DNA of 64,000 nt from Caulobacter mirabilis (GCF_002749615.1 NZ_CP024201.1:4259001-4323000); one strand, 5' to 3'. Shown: positions 53,543 through 62,924, numbered from the stretch's first letter. Made by a program: numbers and translations. Notes: generated by a model from the letters alone, not told the origin.

Positions 53543-55753
53543 ATGAATCGTCTTCTTCTCGGCGCCTCGGGCGTCGCCCTCATGCTGGCGACGGCCGCGC
53601 CAGCCCTGGCCCAGGCCCCCGTCGAGGACGTCACGGTGGTGCAGGACATCGTGGTCACGGCCCAACGCCGCGAACAGGCGAGCCAGGACGTGGGCCTGGC
53701 CTTGAGCGTCATCGGCGGCGCCGAGCTCGACGAAAAGGGCGTCGAGGTCATCAACGACATCGAGAACGTCGTCCCGAACATGGAGGTCGACAGCCAGTTC
53801 GGCGGCGGCCAGCCCCAGTTCCGCATCCGCGGCATCGGCGCCCGCGAGTACAGCAGCAACAACGCCTCGACCGTGGGCATCTACGTCGACGAGGTCGCGC
53901 ACCCCTATACGATCACCACCCAGGGCGCGATGTTCGACATCGCCCGCCTGGAAGTGCTGCGCGGACCGCAGGGCACGCTCTACGGCCGCAACACCACCGG
54001 CGGCGCGGTGAACATCATCACCAACGCCCCCACCGAGGAGCTTCGCGGCGGCGTCAGCGCCGAGTACGGCTCCTACGACCGCCTCAAGGTCGAGGGCTAC
54101 ATCTCGGGCCAGATCACGCCGGGCCTGAAAGGCCGCCTCGCCATCGTCACCGAACAGGGCGGCGCCTGGCAGTACCATCGCGACACCGGCGAGGAGCTCG
54201 GCGACAAGGACAAGAGCGCCGTCCGCGGCCGGCTGACGATCGAGCCGTCGGAAGACATCACCATCGACCTCGCGGCGACCTACCAGGTCGACAAGTCGGA
54301 CGGCCTCGGCTTCCGGCTCAAGGGTCCCTACCCTGTGTTCGGCGGCGCCATCACCTACCCGGCGGACACGGCCTGGCGCATCACCGGCTGGCAGATCTCG
54401 CCGGAACTGGCCGCGGTCTCGGGCCGGTCGCTCCGCGCCAAGCCGGGCCGCGACAACGAGGGCGCCGATCTCAGCGCCCGCGTCCGGGCCGACCTCGGCT
54501 GGGCGGAGCTGCACTCGATCACCGCCTACCAGAGCTTCAAACGGTCCGAGTACAACGACTGGGACGGCACGCGCTTCAACGAGTCCGACGTCTATTTCTA
54601 CAACAACATCGACGCCCTCTCGCAGGAGCTGCGCCTGTCCTCGACCGGCGAGGGCCGCCTGAACTGGATGGTCGGCGCCTACTACGCCAACGAGACCAAT
54701 GACGGCGGCTTCTACACCCAGTTCCGCGGCGCCGACCGCACCCTGATCAACACGCCCTACCAGCAGAAGGTCGAGGCGGTGGGGCTCTTCACCCACAACA
54801 CCTTCCAGCTGACCGACCGTCTGAACCTGGTGGCCGGTCTGCGCTACGAAAAGGAGGAGCGGAGCCTGACCTCGTCCGGCACCCGCCGGATCAACGTGCC
54901 GGAAGGCCCGCGGAAAACCTACGAGACCGACCTGTCGGAGTTCAGCGGCCGCCTCGGCGTCGAGTTTGACCTGAGCGACCGCGCCATGGTCTACGCCAGC
55001 GTCGCCCGCGGCGTGAAGTCGGGCGGCTTCACCACCTACAACGCCACCTCGGCCACCCCCTTCCGGCCCGAGATCGTCATCGCCTACGAGGTCGGCCTGA
55101 AGTCGGACCTGTTCGACAATCGCCTGCGGCTGAACGGCGCCCTGTTCTTCTACGACTACACCGACCAGCAGGTGCAGGGCCTGGAGTACGACCGCCTGGC
55201 CGGCCGCCTGGGCAAGATCACCAACGTCCCCAAGTCGGAGATCTACGGCGGCGAGATCGAGCTGGTCTGGCGCCCGATCGACGGCCTGACCATCAGCCAG
55301 AACTTCGGCTACAAGAAAGGCAAGTACACGGAGTACTTCGCCATCGACGGCGCGGCGACCGACGCGGCCAACCCGGTCGACGGTCCGTGGGACAAGATCA
55401 TCACCAACGACCGCTCGGGCGAGCCGCTGCAGTTCCCGAAGTTCAACTACGGCGGCTCGGTCGCCTACGACTGGCAGATGCTGGGCTGGGATTGGCGGGC
55501 CGAGACCAACTACAACCAGCGCGACGCGATCTACAACGCCGCCTCCAGCTCGGTTCTGCCCGGCTACTGGCTGTGGAACGCCAACTTCACCGTCAACCCC
55601 ACCGACGCCCAATGGCGCGCCACGCTGTGGGCCCGGAACCTCTTCGACACCTACTACGAGGAGACCCGCAACGGCTTCAACGGCTCGGCCCGTCCGACCG
55701 CCTCGCCGAGCCCGGGCCGGACCGTCGGCGTGCGCCTGGCCGTCGACTTCTAG
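53543..55753 (+). CDS. TonB-dependent receptor of the phosphatase operon
   Basis: About 736 residues: signal peptide (1-24, PALAQ), TonB box VVQDIVVTAQRR (about 32-43), plug domain (about 50-165, FDIARLEVLRGPQGTLYGRN) and a barrel ending VGVRLAVDF. No STN extension. It is followed by PhoD and a class A acid phosphatase, so its likely cargo is a phosphorylated organic compound or the product of its hydrolysis. ATG 53543 starts a clean signal peptide; an in-frame ATG lies four codons upstream at 53531. Confidence 0.88.
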   Translation: MNRLLLGASGVALMLATAAPALAQAPVEDVTVVQDIVVTAQRREQASQDVGLALSVIGGAELDEKGVEVINDIENVVPNMEVDSQFGGGQPQFRIRGIGAREYSSNNASTVGIYVDEVAHPYTITTQGAMFDIARLEVLRGPQGTLYGRNTTGGAVNIITNAPTEELRGGVSAEYGSYDRLKVEGYISGQITPGLKGRLAIVTEQGGAWQYHRDTGEELGDKDKSAVRGRLTIEPSEDITIDLAATYQVDKSDGLGFRLKGPYPVFGGAITYPADTAWRITGWQISPELAAVSGRSLRAKPGRDNEGADLSARVRADLGWAELHSITAYQSFKRSEYNDWDGTRFNESDVYFYNNIDALSQELRLSSTGEGRLNWMVGAYYANETNDGGFYTQFRGADRTLINTPYQQKVEAVGLFTHNTFQLTDRLNLVAGLRYEKEERSLTSSGTRRINVPEGPRKTYETDLSEFSGRLGVEFDLSDRAMVYASVARGVKSGGFTTYNATSATPFRPEIVIAYEVGLKSDLFDNRLRLNGALFFYDYTDQQVQGLEYDRLAGRLGKITNVPKSEIYGGEIELVWRPIDGLTISQNFGYKKGKYTEYFAIDGAATDAANPVDGPWDKIITNDRSGEPLQFPKFNYGGSVAYDWQMLGWDWRAETNYNQRDAIYNAASSSVLPGYWLWNANFTVNPTDAQWRATLWARNLFDTYYEETRNGFNGSARPTASPSPGRTVGVRLAVDF

Positions 55754-55776
55754 GCCGGCCTTCTCTTCTTGTTCCA

Positions 55777-55809
55777 GCGGGGTCGGCGAAGGCCGGCCCC
55801 GCATCATTT
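55777..55809 (+). terminator. Possible attenuating terminator between receptor and phoD
   Basis: GCGGGGTCGGC (55777-55787) pairs with GCCGGCCCCGC (55792-55802) through 11 positions with one G-U pair and a GAAG loop, then ATCATTT. It lies 14 bp before the phoD start codon. The weak T-tract suggests partial termination that lowers phosphatase expression relative to the receptor. Confidence 0.6.
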
Positions 55810-55822
55810 CCGAGACACGCCT

Positions 55823-57403
55823 ATGAGCACCGCCGCCCCCCGCCTCAATCGCCGCGCCCTGCTGGGCGGGCTGATCGCCGCGCCGGCGGTGCTGCGCTTC
55901 GGCCAGGCCTGGGCGGCGGGCGGCGCCTATGTCTTCCCGCTCGGCGTGGCCAGCGGCGATCCGTCGCCCGACGGCTTCGTGCTCTGGACGCGGCTGGCGA
56001 TCAATCCGATCGCAGCGGACGGCCTGGGCGGCATGGGCGGGCCGGTTCCTGTGAGATGGGACGTCTCCGCCGACGAGGCCTTCAACCGCATCGTCGCCTC
56101 TGGCGAGGTCACGGCCGACGCCGCCGCGGCGCACAGCGTCCATGTCGAAGTCGCGGGCCTGAAGCCGGGCCGCCCGTACTGGTATCGCTTCACGGCCATG
56201 GGCCAGCGGAGCCCCGTCGGCCGCGCGCTCACGACGCCCGCCCCCAACGCCGGCGTCGACCGTCTGCGCCTGGCCGTCGCCTCCTGCTCCAACTGGGAGT
56301 CCGGCTATTTCAGCGCCTATGGCCACATGGCCGACGAGACCCCGGACCTGACGCTGTTCCTGGGCGACTACATCTACGAATACACGCGCGGTCCCGACCG
56401 GGCCCATCAGGTGGTCCGTCCATACGGGCTCGAGGAAGCGACCACCCTGGCGGGCTACCGCAACCGCTACGCCCTGCACCGCACGGACGCCGATCTGCAG
56501 CGTCTGCACGCCGCGGCCCCCTGTCTCGCGGTCTGGGACGACCACGAGGTGCACGACGACTACTCCGGCGTCTGGTCGAAGACGCCGGGCGTATCGCCGA
56601 CCGATTTCCTGCGCCGCCGAGCCGCCGGCTACCAGGCGTTCTACGAGGCGATGCCGATCCGCCGCACGCAGCTGGACGCCCGGATGCAGATGCCGATCTA
56701 TCGCCGCATCCGCTACGGCCGGCTGGCCGAGTTCTTCATGCTCGACGGCCGGCAGTATCGCTCGAAACAGGCCTGCAGCGACGGGCCGAACGGCGGCAAG
56801 GGCCAGATCGTCACCGACATCGCCTGCCCGGACCGGACAGACCCCTCGCGAACCTTCCTGGGCTTCGAGCAGGAGCGTTGGCTTTATGACGGCCTGGCCC
56901 GCGCCGACGCGCGCTGGACCATCCTGGGTCAGGACCTGGTCATGGCTGGGCTGAGGTTCGGCGACGGAGGGCCCGAGACCCGCTACTGGACCGATACCTG
57001 GGACGGATATCCGGTCGCCCGCGATCGCCTGACCCGGGCGCTGGCGACACTGAAGCCGCGCAACCCCGTGGTGCTCGCCGGCGACTACCACTCCTTCTGG
57101 ACCAACGACGTGAAGCTGGACAGCGGCGACCCCGCCTCTCCCACGGTGGCGACCGAGTTCGTCGGCACCTCGATCTCGTCGAGCGGGCCGAGCTACGAGG
57201 GGATCATGTCGGCGATGCCGAACAACCCGCAGATCAAGTTCTTCGACAGCCGGGTGCGCGGCTACATGTCGATGGAGATCACGCCGGGCCGGATGACGAC
57301 CCGCTACCAGACGATCAGCGACGTGAAGGACCCGAAGGCGACGCTCGCCACGCTGAACACCTGGGTCGTCGAGGACGGCCGCCCTGGCGCGCAAGCCGCC
57401 TGA
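55823..57403 (+). CDS. phoD: Alkaline phosphatase D / phosphodiesterase
   Basis: About 526 residues. The N-terminus has a twin-arginine signal (NRRALLGGL), then the PhoD N-terminal domain (about 35-130) and the metallophosphatase domain. Metal-binding motifs are visible: GDYIYEY (about 182), WDDHEVHDDYSG (about 238) and GDYHSFW (about 420). PhoD enzymes use Ca and Fe and release phosphate from phosphomono- and diesters outside the cytoplasm after folding and Tat export. It lies between a TonB-dependent receptor and an acid phosphatase gene. Confidence 0.92.
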   Translation: MSTAAPRLNRRALLGGLIAAPAVLRFGQAWAAGGAYVFPLGVASGDPSPDGFVLWTRLAINPIAADGLGGMGGPVPVRWDVSADEAFNRIVASGEVTADAAAAHSVHVEVAGLKPGRPYWYRFTAMGQRSPVGRALTTPAPNAGVDRLRLAVASCSNWESGYFSAYGHMADETPDLTLFLGDYIYEYTRGPDRAHQVVRPYGLEEATTLAGYRNRYALHRTDADLQRLHAAAPCLAVWDDHEVHDDYSGVWSKTPGVSPTDFLRRRAAGYQAFYEAMPIRRTQLDARMQMPIYRRIRYGRLAEFFMLDGRQYRSKQACSDGPNGGKGQIVTDIACPDRTDPSRTFLGFEQERWLYDGLARADARWTILGQDLVMAGLRFGDGGPETRYWTDTWDGYPVARDRLTRALATLKPRNPVVLAGDYHSFWTNDVKLDSGDPASPTVATEFVGTSISSSGPSYEGIMSAMPNNPQIKFFDSRVRGYMSMEITPGRMTTRYQTISDVKDPKATLATLNTWVVEDGRPGAQAA

Positions 57404-57417
57404 TCGGAGACCGAGTC

Positions 57418-58167
57418 GTGCTCAAGCTTATCAACGCCGGCGTCGCCGGCGCTCTTCTCGTCGGCCTGGCCGCCTGCGCGACGACGCCCGCCCCCGTCTT
57501 CTGGCAGGGTTTCCGCGACCACCCGCATGGCTATCTGAGGAAGGAGGGCGCGCCGGACGCCTCCGCCTTCCTGCCGCCGCCGCCCGAGGCCGGCTCCCTG
57601 CGCCAGCAGGCGGATGTCGAGACCTATCGGACGACCCGCAAGCTGGAGGGCGGCGATCGATGGCGGCAGGCCGCCGCCGATAACGAGATCGAGACGCCGT
57701 CGGCACCGCGGGTGTTCGACGACGCGCTGGGCGTCCGCTTCGATCCGGTCAAGACGCCAACGCTGGCGCTGCTGCTCGGTCGGATGCTCGGCGACCTGGA
57801 GACCATCCAGACGCCCGCCAAGAAGGGATACTTCCGCCCCCGGCCGTTCGTGGCCGAGCCGGCGACGACCTGCATCACGCCCGAGCCCTGGCTGGGCAGG
57901 AGCGGCTCCTATCCTTCGGGCCATGCGGCCATGGGCTGGGCCTGGGCGCTGGTCCTGGCCGAACTGGCTCCCGACCGCGCCGACGCCATCCTGGTGCGGG
58001 GAATCGCCTACGGTGAAAGCCGGGTCGTCTGCGGCGTGCACTACGCCAGCGACGTCGAAGCCGGCCGCCTGGTCGGCGCGGCCATGGTCGCGCGCCTCAA
58101 GGCCGACCCAGCCTTCCAGACCGACTTCAAGCGCGCCCGAGAGGAGCTGCGCAGGCTGCGGGACTAG
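57418..58167 (+). CDS. Class A (PhoN-type) acid phosphatase lipoprotein, PAP2 superfamily
   Basis: A 249-residue protein with a lipoprotein signal (LAAC, cysteine at about residue 19). The three PAP2 phosphatase motifs are intact: KKGYFRPRPF (about 138-147), GSYPSGHA (about 161-168) and ESRVVCGVHYASD (about 199-211). It should remove phosphate from monoesters while anchored in the periplasm. The GTG start at 57418 is 14 bp after phoD, with CGGAGA upstream. Its stop overlaps the stop of the convergent oxidoreductase gene by four bases. Confidence 0.9.
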   Translation: MLKLINAGVAGALLVGLAACATTPAPVFWQGFRDHPHGYLRKEGAPDASAFLPPPPEAGSLRQQADVETYRTTRKLEGGDRWRQAAADNEIETPSAPRVFDDALGVRFDPVKTPTLALLLGRMLGDLETIQTPAKKGYFRPRPFVAEPATTCITPEPWLGRSGSYPSGHAAMGWAWALVLAELAPDRADAILVRGIAYGESRVVCGVHYASDVEAGRLVGAAMVARLKADPAFQTDFKRAREELRRLRD

Positions 58168-60440
58168 GCGCCGCTCGACGCGACCACGCGGACCGGGATC
58201 GACTTGGCCGCCGGGGTGCCGCTGATCCGATCATAGTAGTCCAGAGGCAGCAGCGGGTTCAGTTCCGGGTAGTAGCCGGCGATCGAGCCGCGCGACATCG
58301 GGTAGTCCAGCGCCGTCAGCCCCTCGACCCGGCGCTCGACGCCGTCCGAGGAGATCGTCTCCAGCGCGATGGCCGAGCCGGACTCCAGCCCGCGATCGGC
58401 CAGGTCCTGGGCGTTCATGAACACCACCATCCGGTCGTTGTAGACCCCGCGATAACGGTCGTTGTAGCTGTAGATGGTGGTGTTGAACTGGTCGTGCGAC
58501 CGCACTGTCGCCAGGCGCAGCATGGCCGGATCGGCGACCGGGTCGTTGGCCGCCAGACCCGGCAGGACCAGGAAGTTGGCCTTGCCGTTGGGCGTGTTCC
58601 ACACTCGCCGGCGCGGCGGCACGTCCAGGTGGAAGCCCTTGTCGACGGTGATCCGGTTGCGGAAGTCGGCGTAGATCGCGGGATAGACCTCGCCGATCTT
58701 GTCGCGGATCAGGCCGTAGTCCTCGACGTAGCTTTCCCACGGGATGTGGCTGTCGGGCAGGGTCGCGCGCGCCATGCGGCAGACGATCTCCACCTCGGGC
58801 AGCAGATCGGGCCCCGCCGGTTCGAGCACCCCGCGCGAGGCCGTGACGTTCGACATCGAGTCCTCGATCGTGACGAACTGCTCGCCCGCCGAGGTGCGGA
58901 TCCATTCCGAACGCGCCACCACCGGCAGGATCAAGGCCTCGCGGCCGTGGACCAGATGGCTGCGGTTCAGCTTGGTGGCGATGCCCACCGACAGGCCGAC
59001 GGTGCGCATGGCGTCATAGGCCCGCGGCGTGTCGGACATGGCGCGGATGAAGTTGCCGCCCAGGCCGATGAACACCTTCACCTCGCCGCGCCGCATCGCC
59101 TCGACGGTCTCGACCGCATGGTGGCCGAAGGCGCGCGGCGGCTCGAAACCGAAAACCTCCCGCACCCGGTCCAGGTAAGCCGGCGTCGGCTTCTCGTCGA
59201 TGCCGACGGTGCGATCGCCCTGGACGTTCGAATGGCCGCGGATCGGCGAGATGCCGGCGCCGGGCCGCCCGAAGTTGCCCTTCAGGAACAACAGATTGGC
59301 GATCTGCTGCACCAGGCGGGAGCCCTGCTGGTGCTGGGTGATCCCCATCCCGTAGCAGATCATCGTCGCCCTCGAGCGGATGTAGATCTCCGCGCAGCGG
59401 CGGATCTGGGCCTCCTCCAGACCCGAGGCCTCGACGATGTCGGCCCAGTTCTGATCTTCGACTTCAGCGCGGACAGCCTCCATCCCGACGGTGTGCTCGG
59501 CGATGAAGGCATGGTCGATGACCGTCTCGCCCGCGGCCTCACGTTCGAAGATGACCTTCATGATCCCCTTCAGGAAGGCCAGGTCCCCGCCGATCCGGAT
59601 ATGGACGAACTCGCTGGTGATCTCCGTCGAGCCGAACGTCGCCATCTGGACGACGTCCTGCGGCTCGGTGAACTTCATCAGCGCCCGCTCGGGCATCGGA
59701 TTGACCGCCACGATCGGCACGCCGCGTTTCCGCGCCTCGACCAGGTTGGTCATCATGCGCGGCGAGTTGGTGCCGGTGTTCTGGCCGATGATGAAGATGG
59801 CCTCGGCGTGCTCGAAATCCTCGAGGACCACCGTCCCCTTGCCGACGCCGATGACCGGCTGCAGGCCCCGGCTGGTCGGCTCATGGCACATGTTCGAGCA
59901 GTCCGGGAAGTTGTTGGTCCCGAACTGCCGCACGAAGATCGAATAGAGGAAGGCGGCCTCGTTCGGCGTCCGGCCGGAGGTGTAGAACTCCGCCTGGTCA
60001 GGGTGGTCCAGCGCTCGCAGATGATCGCCGATCGTCCTGAAAGCGTCGTCCCAGCTGATCGGGACGTAGTGGTCGGAGGCCGCGTCATAGCGCATGGGCT
60101 CGGTCAGGCGCCCCTGCATCTCCAGCCAGTAGTCCGACTGCTCCATCAACGCGGACACCGAGTGCTCGGCGAAGAAGTCGCGGGTCACCCGGAACTTGGT
60201 CGCCTCGTGCGCCAGCGCCTTCACGCCGTTCTCGCAGAACTCCAGCGTCTTCTTGCAGTCCGCGTCGGGGAAGGCGCAGCTGGAGCATTTGAAGCCGCCC
60301 GGCTGGTTCATCGACAACAGGGCGCGCGAGCCTTTGGTGACGACGCTCTGCTCCATCAGCACCTTGGCGGTGGCCGCCGCGGCGCCCCAGCCGCCGGCCG
60401 GGTGGTGGTATGGGCGATAGCGTGGAATGTCGTCGGCCAT
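58164..60440 (-). CDS. FdhF/YdeP-type molybdopterin oxidoreductase
   Basis: About 758 residues. A cysteine cluster CSSCAFPDADC near residue 57 marks the iron-sulfur-like site of the YdeP group. The molybdenum ligand position, Sec in FdhH, is Cys in DCSNMCHEP (about 183-191). Later features (GQNTGTNSPRM, GHSNVQGDR, GLGGNF) fit formate-dehydrogenase-alpha-like proteins. YdeP proteins are linked to acid resistance in E. coli but their reaction is not settled. It is encoded with mobA and fdhD, which supply the cofactor, so it should be an active molybdoenzyme. No partner subunit gene is nearby. Confidence 0.88.
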   Translation of the reverse strand: MADDIPRYRPYHHPAGGWGAAAATAKVLMEQSVVTKGSRALLSMNQPGGFKCSSCAFPDADCKKTLEFCENGVKALAHEATKFRVTRDFFAEHSVSALMEQSDYWLEMQGRLTEPMRYDAASDHYVPISWDDAFRTIGDHLRALDHPDQAEFYTSGRTPNEAAFLYSIFVRQFGTNNFPDCSNMCHEPTSRGLQPVIGVGKGTVVLEDFEHAEAIFIIGQNTGTNSPRMMTNLVEARKRGVPIVAVNPMPERALMKFTEPQDVVQMATFGSTEITSEFVHIRIGGDLAFLKGIMKVIFEREAAGETVIDHAFIAEHTVGMEAVRAEVEDQNWADIVEASGLEEAQIRRCAEIYIRSRATMICYGMGITQHQQGSRLVQQIANLLFLKGNFGRPGAGISPIRGHSNVQGDRTVGIDEKPTPAYLDRVREVFGFEPPRAFGHHAVETVEAMRRGEVKVFIGLGGNFIRAMSDTPRAYDAMRTVGLSVGIATKLNRSHLVHGREALILPVVARSEWIRTSAGEQFVTIEDSMSNVTASRGVLEPAGPDLLPEVEIVCRMARATLPDSHIPWESYVEDYGLIRDKIGEVYPAIYADFRNRITVDKGFHLDVPPRRRVWNTPNGKANFLVLPGLAANDPVADPAMLRLATVRSHDQFNTTIYSYNDRYRGVYNDRMVVFMNAQDLADRGLESGSAIALETISSDGVERRVEGLTALDYPMSRGSIAGYYPELNPLLPLDYYDRISGTPAAKSIPVRVVASSGA

Positions 60441-60533
60441 GCCGCCTACTCCAGGGGGCGCGATCCCGCCGCGCCCGAACAGCTCACGCCAAAGCGAGCG
60501 CCTCCGCAAGACGTGACGGGCGTCGTCCTGGTG

Positions 60534-61121
60534 CTAACGCCGAAGCGGCTCCGGCAGATCCGACGGCGCGTTGACATTGACGCCGTCGTAGCCGTCGACC
60601 GGCGTAGCGCCGAGCGACGCCAGAAGGTCGCGAACCGACGGGTGCCGCCCCTCGGCCAGCTCCCGCTCCAGAAGCGCCAACCCGTCCTCCACCGGCCAGA
60701 CGGCCAGCAGAGGCTCCCAGCCCGCGGGAGAGCAGGCGATCACGGCCCGGGCGCCCCCGCCCTCGAAGGCGGCGACCAATCTCCTGACTCCGACCGCGTC
60801 GATGGCGAGCCCGTCGCAGGGCGCCGTCGCCAACCCCTCCGCGCCTTGAGCCGCCGCCCATTCCAGCCCGGCCCGGATTCCCGCGAGCGGCCCCTCGGGA
60901 TCTCCCGGTCGATCGTACAGTCTCGGGAGGCCCAGCTTCGCCGCGTGGGCCGCGGCTCCGCTGTCAGGCCGCGCCGAGACGGCGGCGACGGCGCAGGCCG
61001 CCCGTAGCGCCCGCAGGGGCGTGTCCATCATCAGCTCGCCGCCGGCCAGCGGAAACACGGCCTTCTCGGTCCCGAACCGCGTGGAGCGCCCACCCGCCAG
61101 CAGCAGACCGGCGACCGTCAT
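60534..61121 (-). CDS. mobA: Molybdenum cofactor guanylyltransferase MobA
   Basis: A 195-residue nucleotidyltransferase with the GTP-binding start GLLLAGGRSTRFGTEKA (about 4-20), and ATAPCDGLAID near the middle. It attaches GMP to molybdopterin to form the guanine dinucleotide cofactor used by enzymes such as the YdeP-type protein encoded 93 bp downstream. Its start overlaps fdhD by 4 bp. The PCDGP-like signature here reads PCDG, close to the family's PCD motif. Confidence 0.9.
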   Translation of the reverse strand: MTVAGLLLAGGRSTRFGTEKAVFPLAGGELMMDTPLRALRAACAVAAVSARPDSGAAAHAAKLGLPRLYDRPGDPEGPLAGIRAGLEWAAAQGAEGLATAPCDGLAIDAVGVRRLVAAFEGGGARAVIACSPAGWEPLLAVWPVEDGLALLERELAEGRHPSVRDLLASLGATPVDGYDGVNVNAPSDLPEPLRR

Positions 61122-61912
61122 CCCAGCAGCCTTTCGGGGTAGGTGAAGACCTCGAAGCCGTCGCTGCGCGCGACCGCCGCCAGGGTCACGCCCGCCGCCC
61201 GCGCCGTGCGGACCGCCAGCGCCGTCGGCGCCGAGACCGCACAGAGGATCGCGGCCCCGATGGCGGCGGTTTTCTGCACCATCTCCACCGAAACGCGGCT
61301 GGTCAGCAGCACCACACCCTCGCGCCGCTCGCCGGCCAAGGCGAGCGTCCCGGCCAGCTTGTCGAGCGCGTTGTGGCGGCCCACGTCTTCGCGAACCGAG
61401 ACGAGGCCGGCGCCCGGGACCCAGAAGCCGGCGGCGTGGGCGGCGCGAGTCTCCCGCCCCAGCGACTGCGCGCCCGGCAGCAGGGCCATGGCGTCGAGCA
61501 ACGCCCGCGGCGCGACGGACAGCCTCCCCTCAACTTTCCGCGGCGCATGCAGCGCCTCGGCGAGGCTCTCGATCCCGCAGAGACCGCACCCCGTCGGCCC
61601 GGCCATCCGTCGGCGCCGGGCGGCCAGCTGTGTCGACCGATCGGGCGTCAACCAGATCCGCGCCTCGAACCCCAGGTCGGTTTCGACGACCTCCACATCC
61701 TTGATCTGACGCACGTCGTCGACCACGCCCTCGGTCAGGCTGAAGCCGACGGCCAGATCCTCCAGGTCGCGCGGCGTGGCCATCAGAACGGCGGTGGTCG
61801 AGGCGTCGTGAACGATGGCGACGGCGCATTCCTCGGCCAGAAACCGTTCGCCCCCTTCGACGCCGTCTTCTGTCCAGCGGCTACGCGGAAAGCCTGCGGC
61901 CCACTCGGTCAT
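61118..61912 (-). CDS. fdhD: Formate dehydrogenase accessory sulfurtransferase FdhD
   Basis: A 264-residue protein with the active-site loop GCGLCG (about 108-113), where the two cysteines carry sulfur from IscS to the molybdenum cofactor, and the strongly conserved REDVGRHNALDKL (about 174-186). It sulfurates the bis-MGD cofactor so that formate-dehydrogenase-like enzymes become active. First gene of the fdhD-mobA-oxidoreductase set on the minus strand. Confidence 0.94.
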   Translation of the reverse strand: MTEWAAGFPRSRWTEDGVEGGERFLAEECAVAIVHDASTTAVLMATPRDLEDLAVGFSLTEGVVDDVRQIKDVEVVETDLGFEARIWLTPDRSTQLAARRRRMAGPTGCGLCGIESLAEALHAPRKVEGRLSVAPRALLDAMALLPGAQSLGRETRAAHAAGFWVPGAGLVSVREDVGRHNALDKLAGTLALAGERREGVVLLTSRVSVEMVQKTAAIGAAILCAVSAPTALAVRTARAAGVTLAAVARSDGFEVFTYPERLLG

Positions 61913-61952
61913 GCGCGGCCTTCTCTGCGACGATCAGCGCCCCAGTCAAACT

Positions 61953-61968
61953 GCCGAAGACCTTCGGC
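61953..61968 (-). terminator. Hairpin after the second SapC gene
   Basis: GCCGAA (61953-61958) and TTCGGC (61963-61968) form a 6-bp stem with a 4-base loop directly after the SapC stop. On the minus strand it is followed by AGTTTGACT, so termination may be weak and fdhD could be partly read through from the SapC unit. Confidence 0.45.
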
Positions 61969-61976
61969 GTCAACCG

Positions 61977-62726
61977 CTACGCCGCGCCCTGCAAGGCCAG
62001 GAGATCGGTGAAGCGATCGAGCGAGGCGAGGTGGAAATGGGCCAGGCCCAGCCAGCCGCGCTGGTGCCAGTCGACGACGACCTCCGCCGGCAAGGCGCCG
62101 AAGCGCTCCGGGTCGATCACCTGGAACCCCTCGACGCCGAACCGACGGCCGTCCGGCAGGACGGCCTCGGCGCGCCGATCGACCAGCAGGCCTTGGGCCG
62201 CGACGGCGGCGCAGAAGGCGGAGGTCGCGGCCGCCTCGCCCTGGAAGGCGTCGCAGAACTTCAGCGCCTCCCGGGTCAGCGGACCGGGCTCGCCATCGGC
62301 GAACAGCGGCTCGCCCTCCTCGCCGCCCCGAACGACGGCGTCGCTCGCCGCGTCGATGGCCAGAGCGTAGCGATCGGGCTCCGAGGTCGCCATGAAGCCG
62401 AACGGATAGCGGCGGACATAGGCCGGCACATAGGCCTGTGGCGTCCAGACGCCGTCCGTGACGAACAGATTGCGCGGCTCCAGGCCCAGGAGCGCCACCG
62501 GCGACGGCGTACCGGCGGTGAACAGGACCGGATACCAGCGCGAAGCCCGGGCGAACTCCGCCACGACGATCGGCACGACATGGGTCGCCGCCGCGAAGCC
62601 GAGATCACCCGACTTCAGCCGCCAGTCCGCATGGAGACGCGACGATAGCGCCTCGGGCTCGCGATAGAAGAGCGGCGACGGCGTCCCGTTGTCGAGGCTG
62701 TCGACGGCAGGGTCTTGAACGGACAT
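61977..62726 (-). CDS. SapC family protein (copy 2)
   Basis: A 249-residue SapC protein, close in sequence to copy 1: both share LFYREP, HADWRLK.GDLGFA, NLFVT.G.W, YVPAYVRRYPFGF, ALAIDAASD, GFQVID and GLAHFHLASL-type stretches along the full length. No signal peptide seen. It lies downstream of a second giant exoprotein gene (separated by 234 bp), repeating the exoprotein-SapC order at 11323-25501. Unlike copy 1, no OmpH-like or TonB-like gene follows; fdhD does. Confidence 0.86.
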   Translation of the reverse strand: MSVQDPAVDSLDNGTPSPLFYREPEALSSRLHADWRLKSGDLGFAAATHVVPIVVAEFARASRWYPVLFTAGTPSPVALLGLEPRNLFVTDGVWTPQAYVPAYVRRYPFGFMATSEPDRYALAIDAASDAVVRGGEEGEPLFADGEPGPLTREALKFCDAFQGEAAATSAFCAAVAAQGLLVDRRAEAVLPDGRRFGVEGFQVIDPERFGALPAEVVVDWHQRGWLGLAHFHLASLDRFTDLLALQGAA

Positions 62727-62786
62727 GGAAGGGCCCTCGTGGAGGCGGCGCCGCGGCGCGTAAAACCTGTGCTTCGTGGGGCGAAC

Positions 62787-62814
62787 CCCTCTCCTCCCGC
62801 GAGGGAGGAGAGGG
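62787..62814. repeat. Perfect 12-bp hairpin between exoprotein 2 and SapC 2
   Basis: CCCTCTCCTCCC (62787-62798) and GGGAGGAGAGGG (62803-62814) form a perfect stem with a GCGA loop. An overlapping alternative hairpin GGGG-CGAA-CCCC occupies 62778-62789, so the two exclude each other. No T-tract follows on either strand. Such purine/pyrimidine hairpins often recur between genes in related genomes. Confidence 0.6.
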
Positions 62815-62924
62815 CTTTCGGACCGGGCTCCTGAGGCAAGCCCGGCCGCGCCGGACCGCGGCGCATCCGAAGCAGCCGGGACGGCGCGAGGGGAAAAGTG
62901 TGCGCCGCCCCGACTGTCGCCTTG

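Noticed and set aside
53486..57394. Minus-strand open frame of 1302 codons opposite the receptor and phoD
   Set aside because: Spans two clear plus-strand genes and their terminator; low-complexity protein with no recognisable domain.
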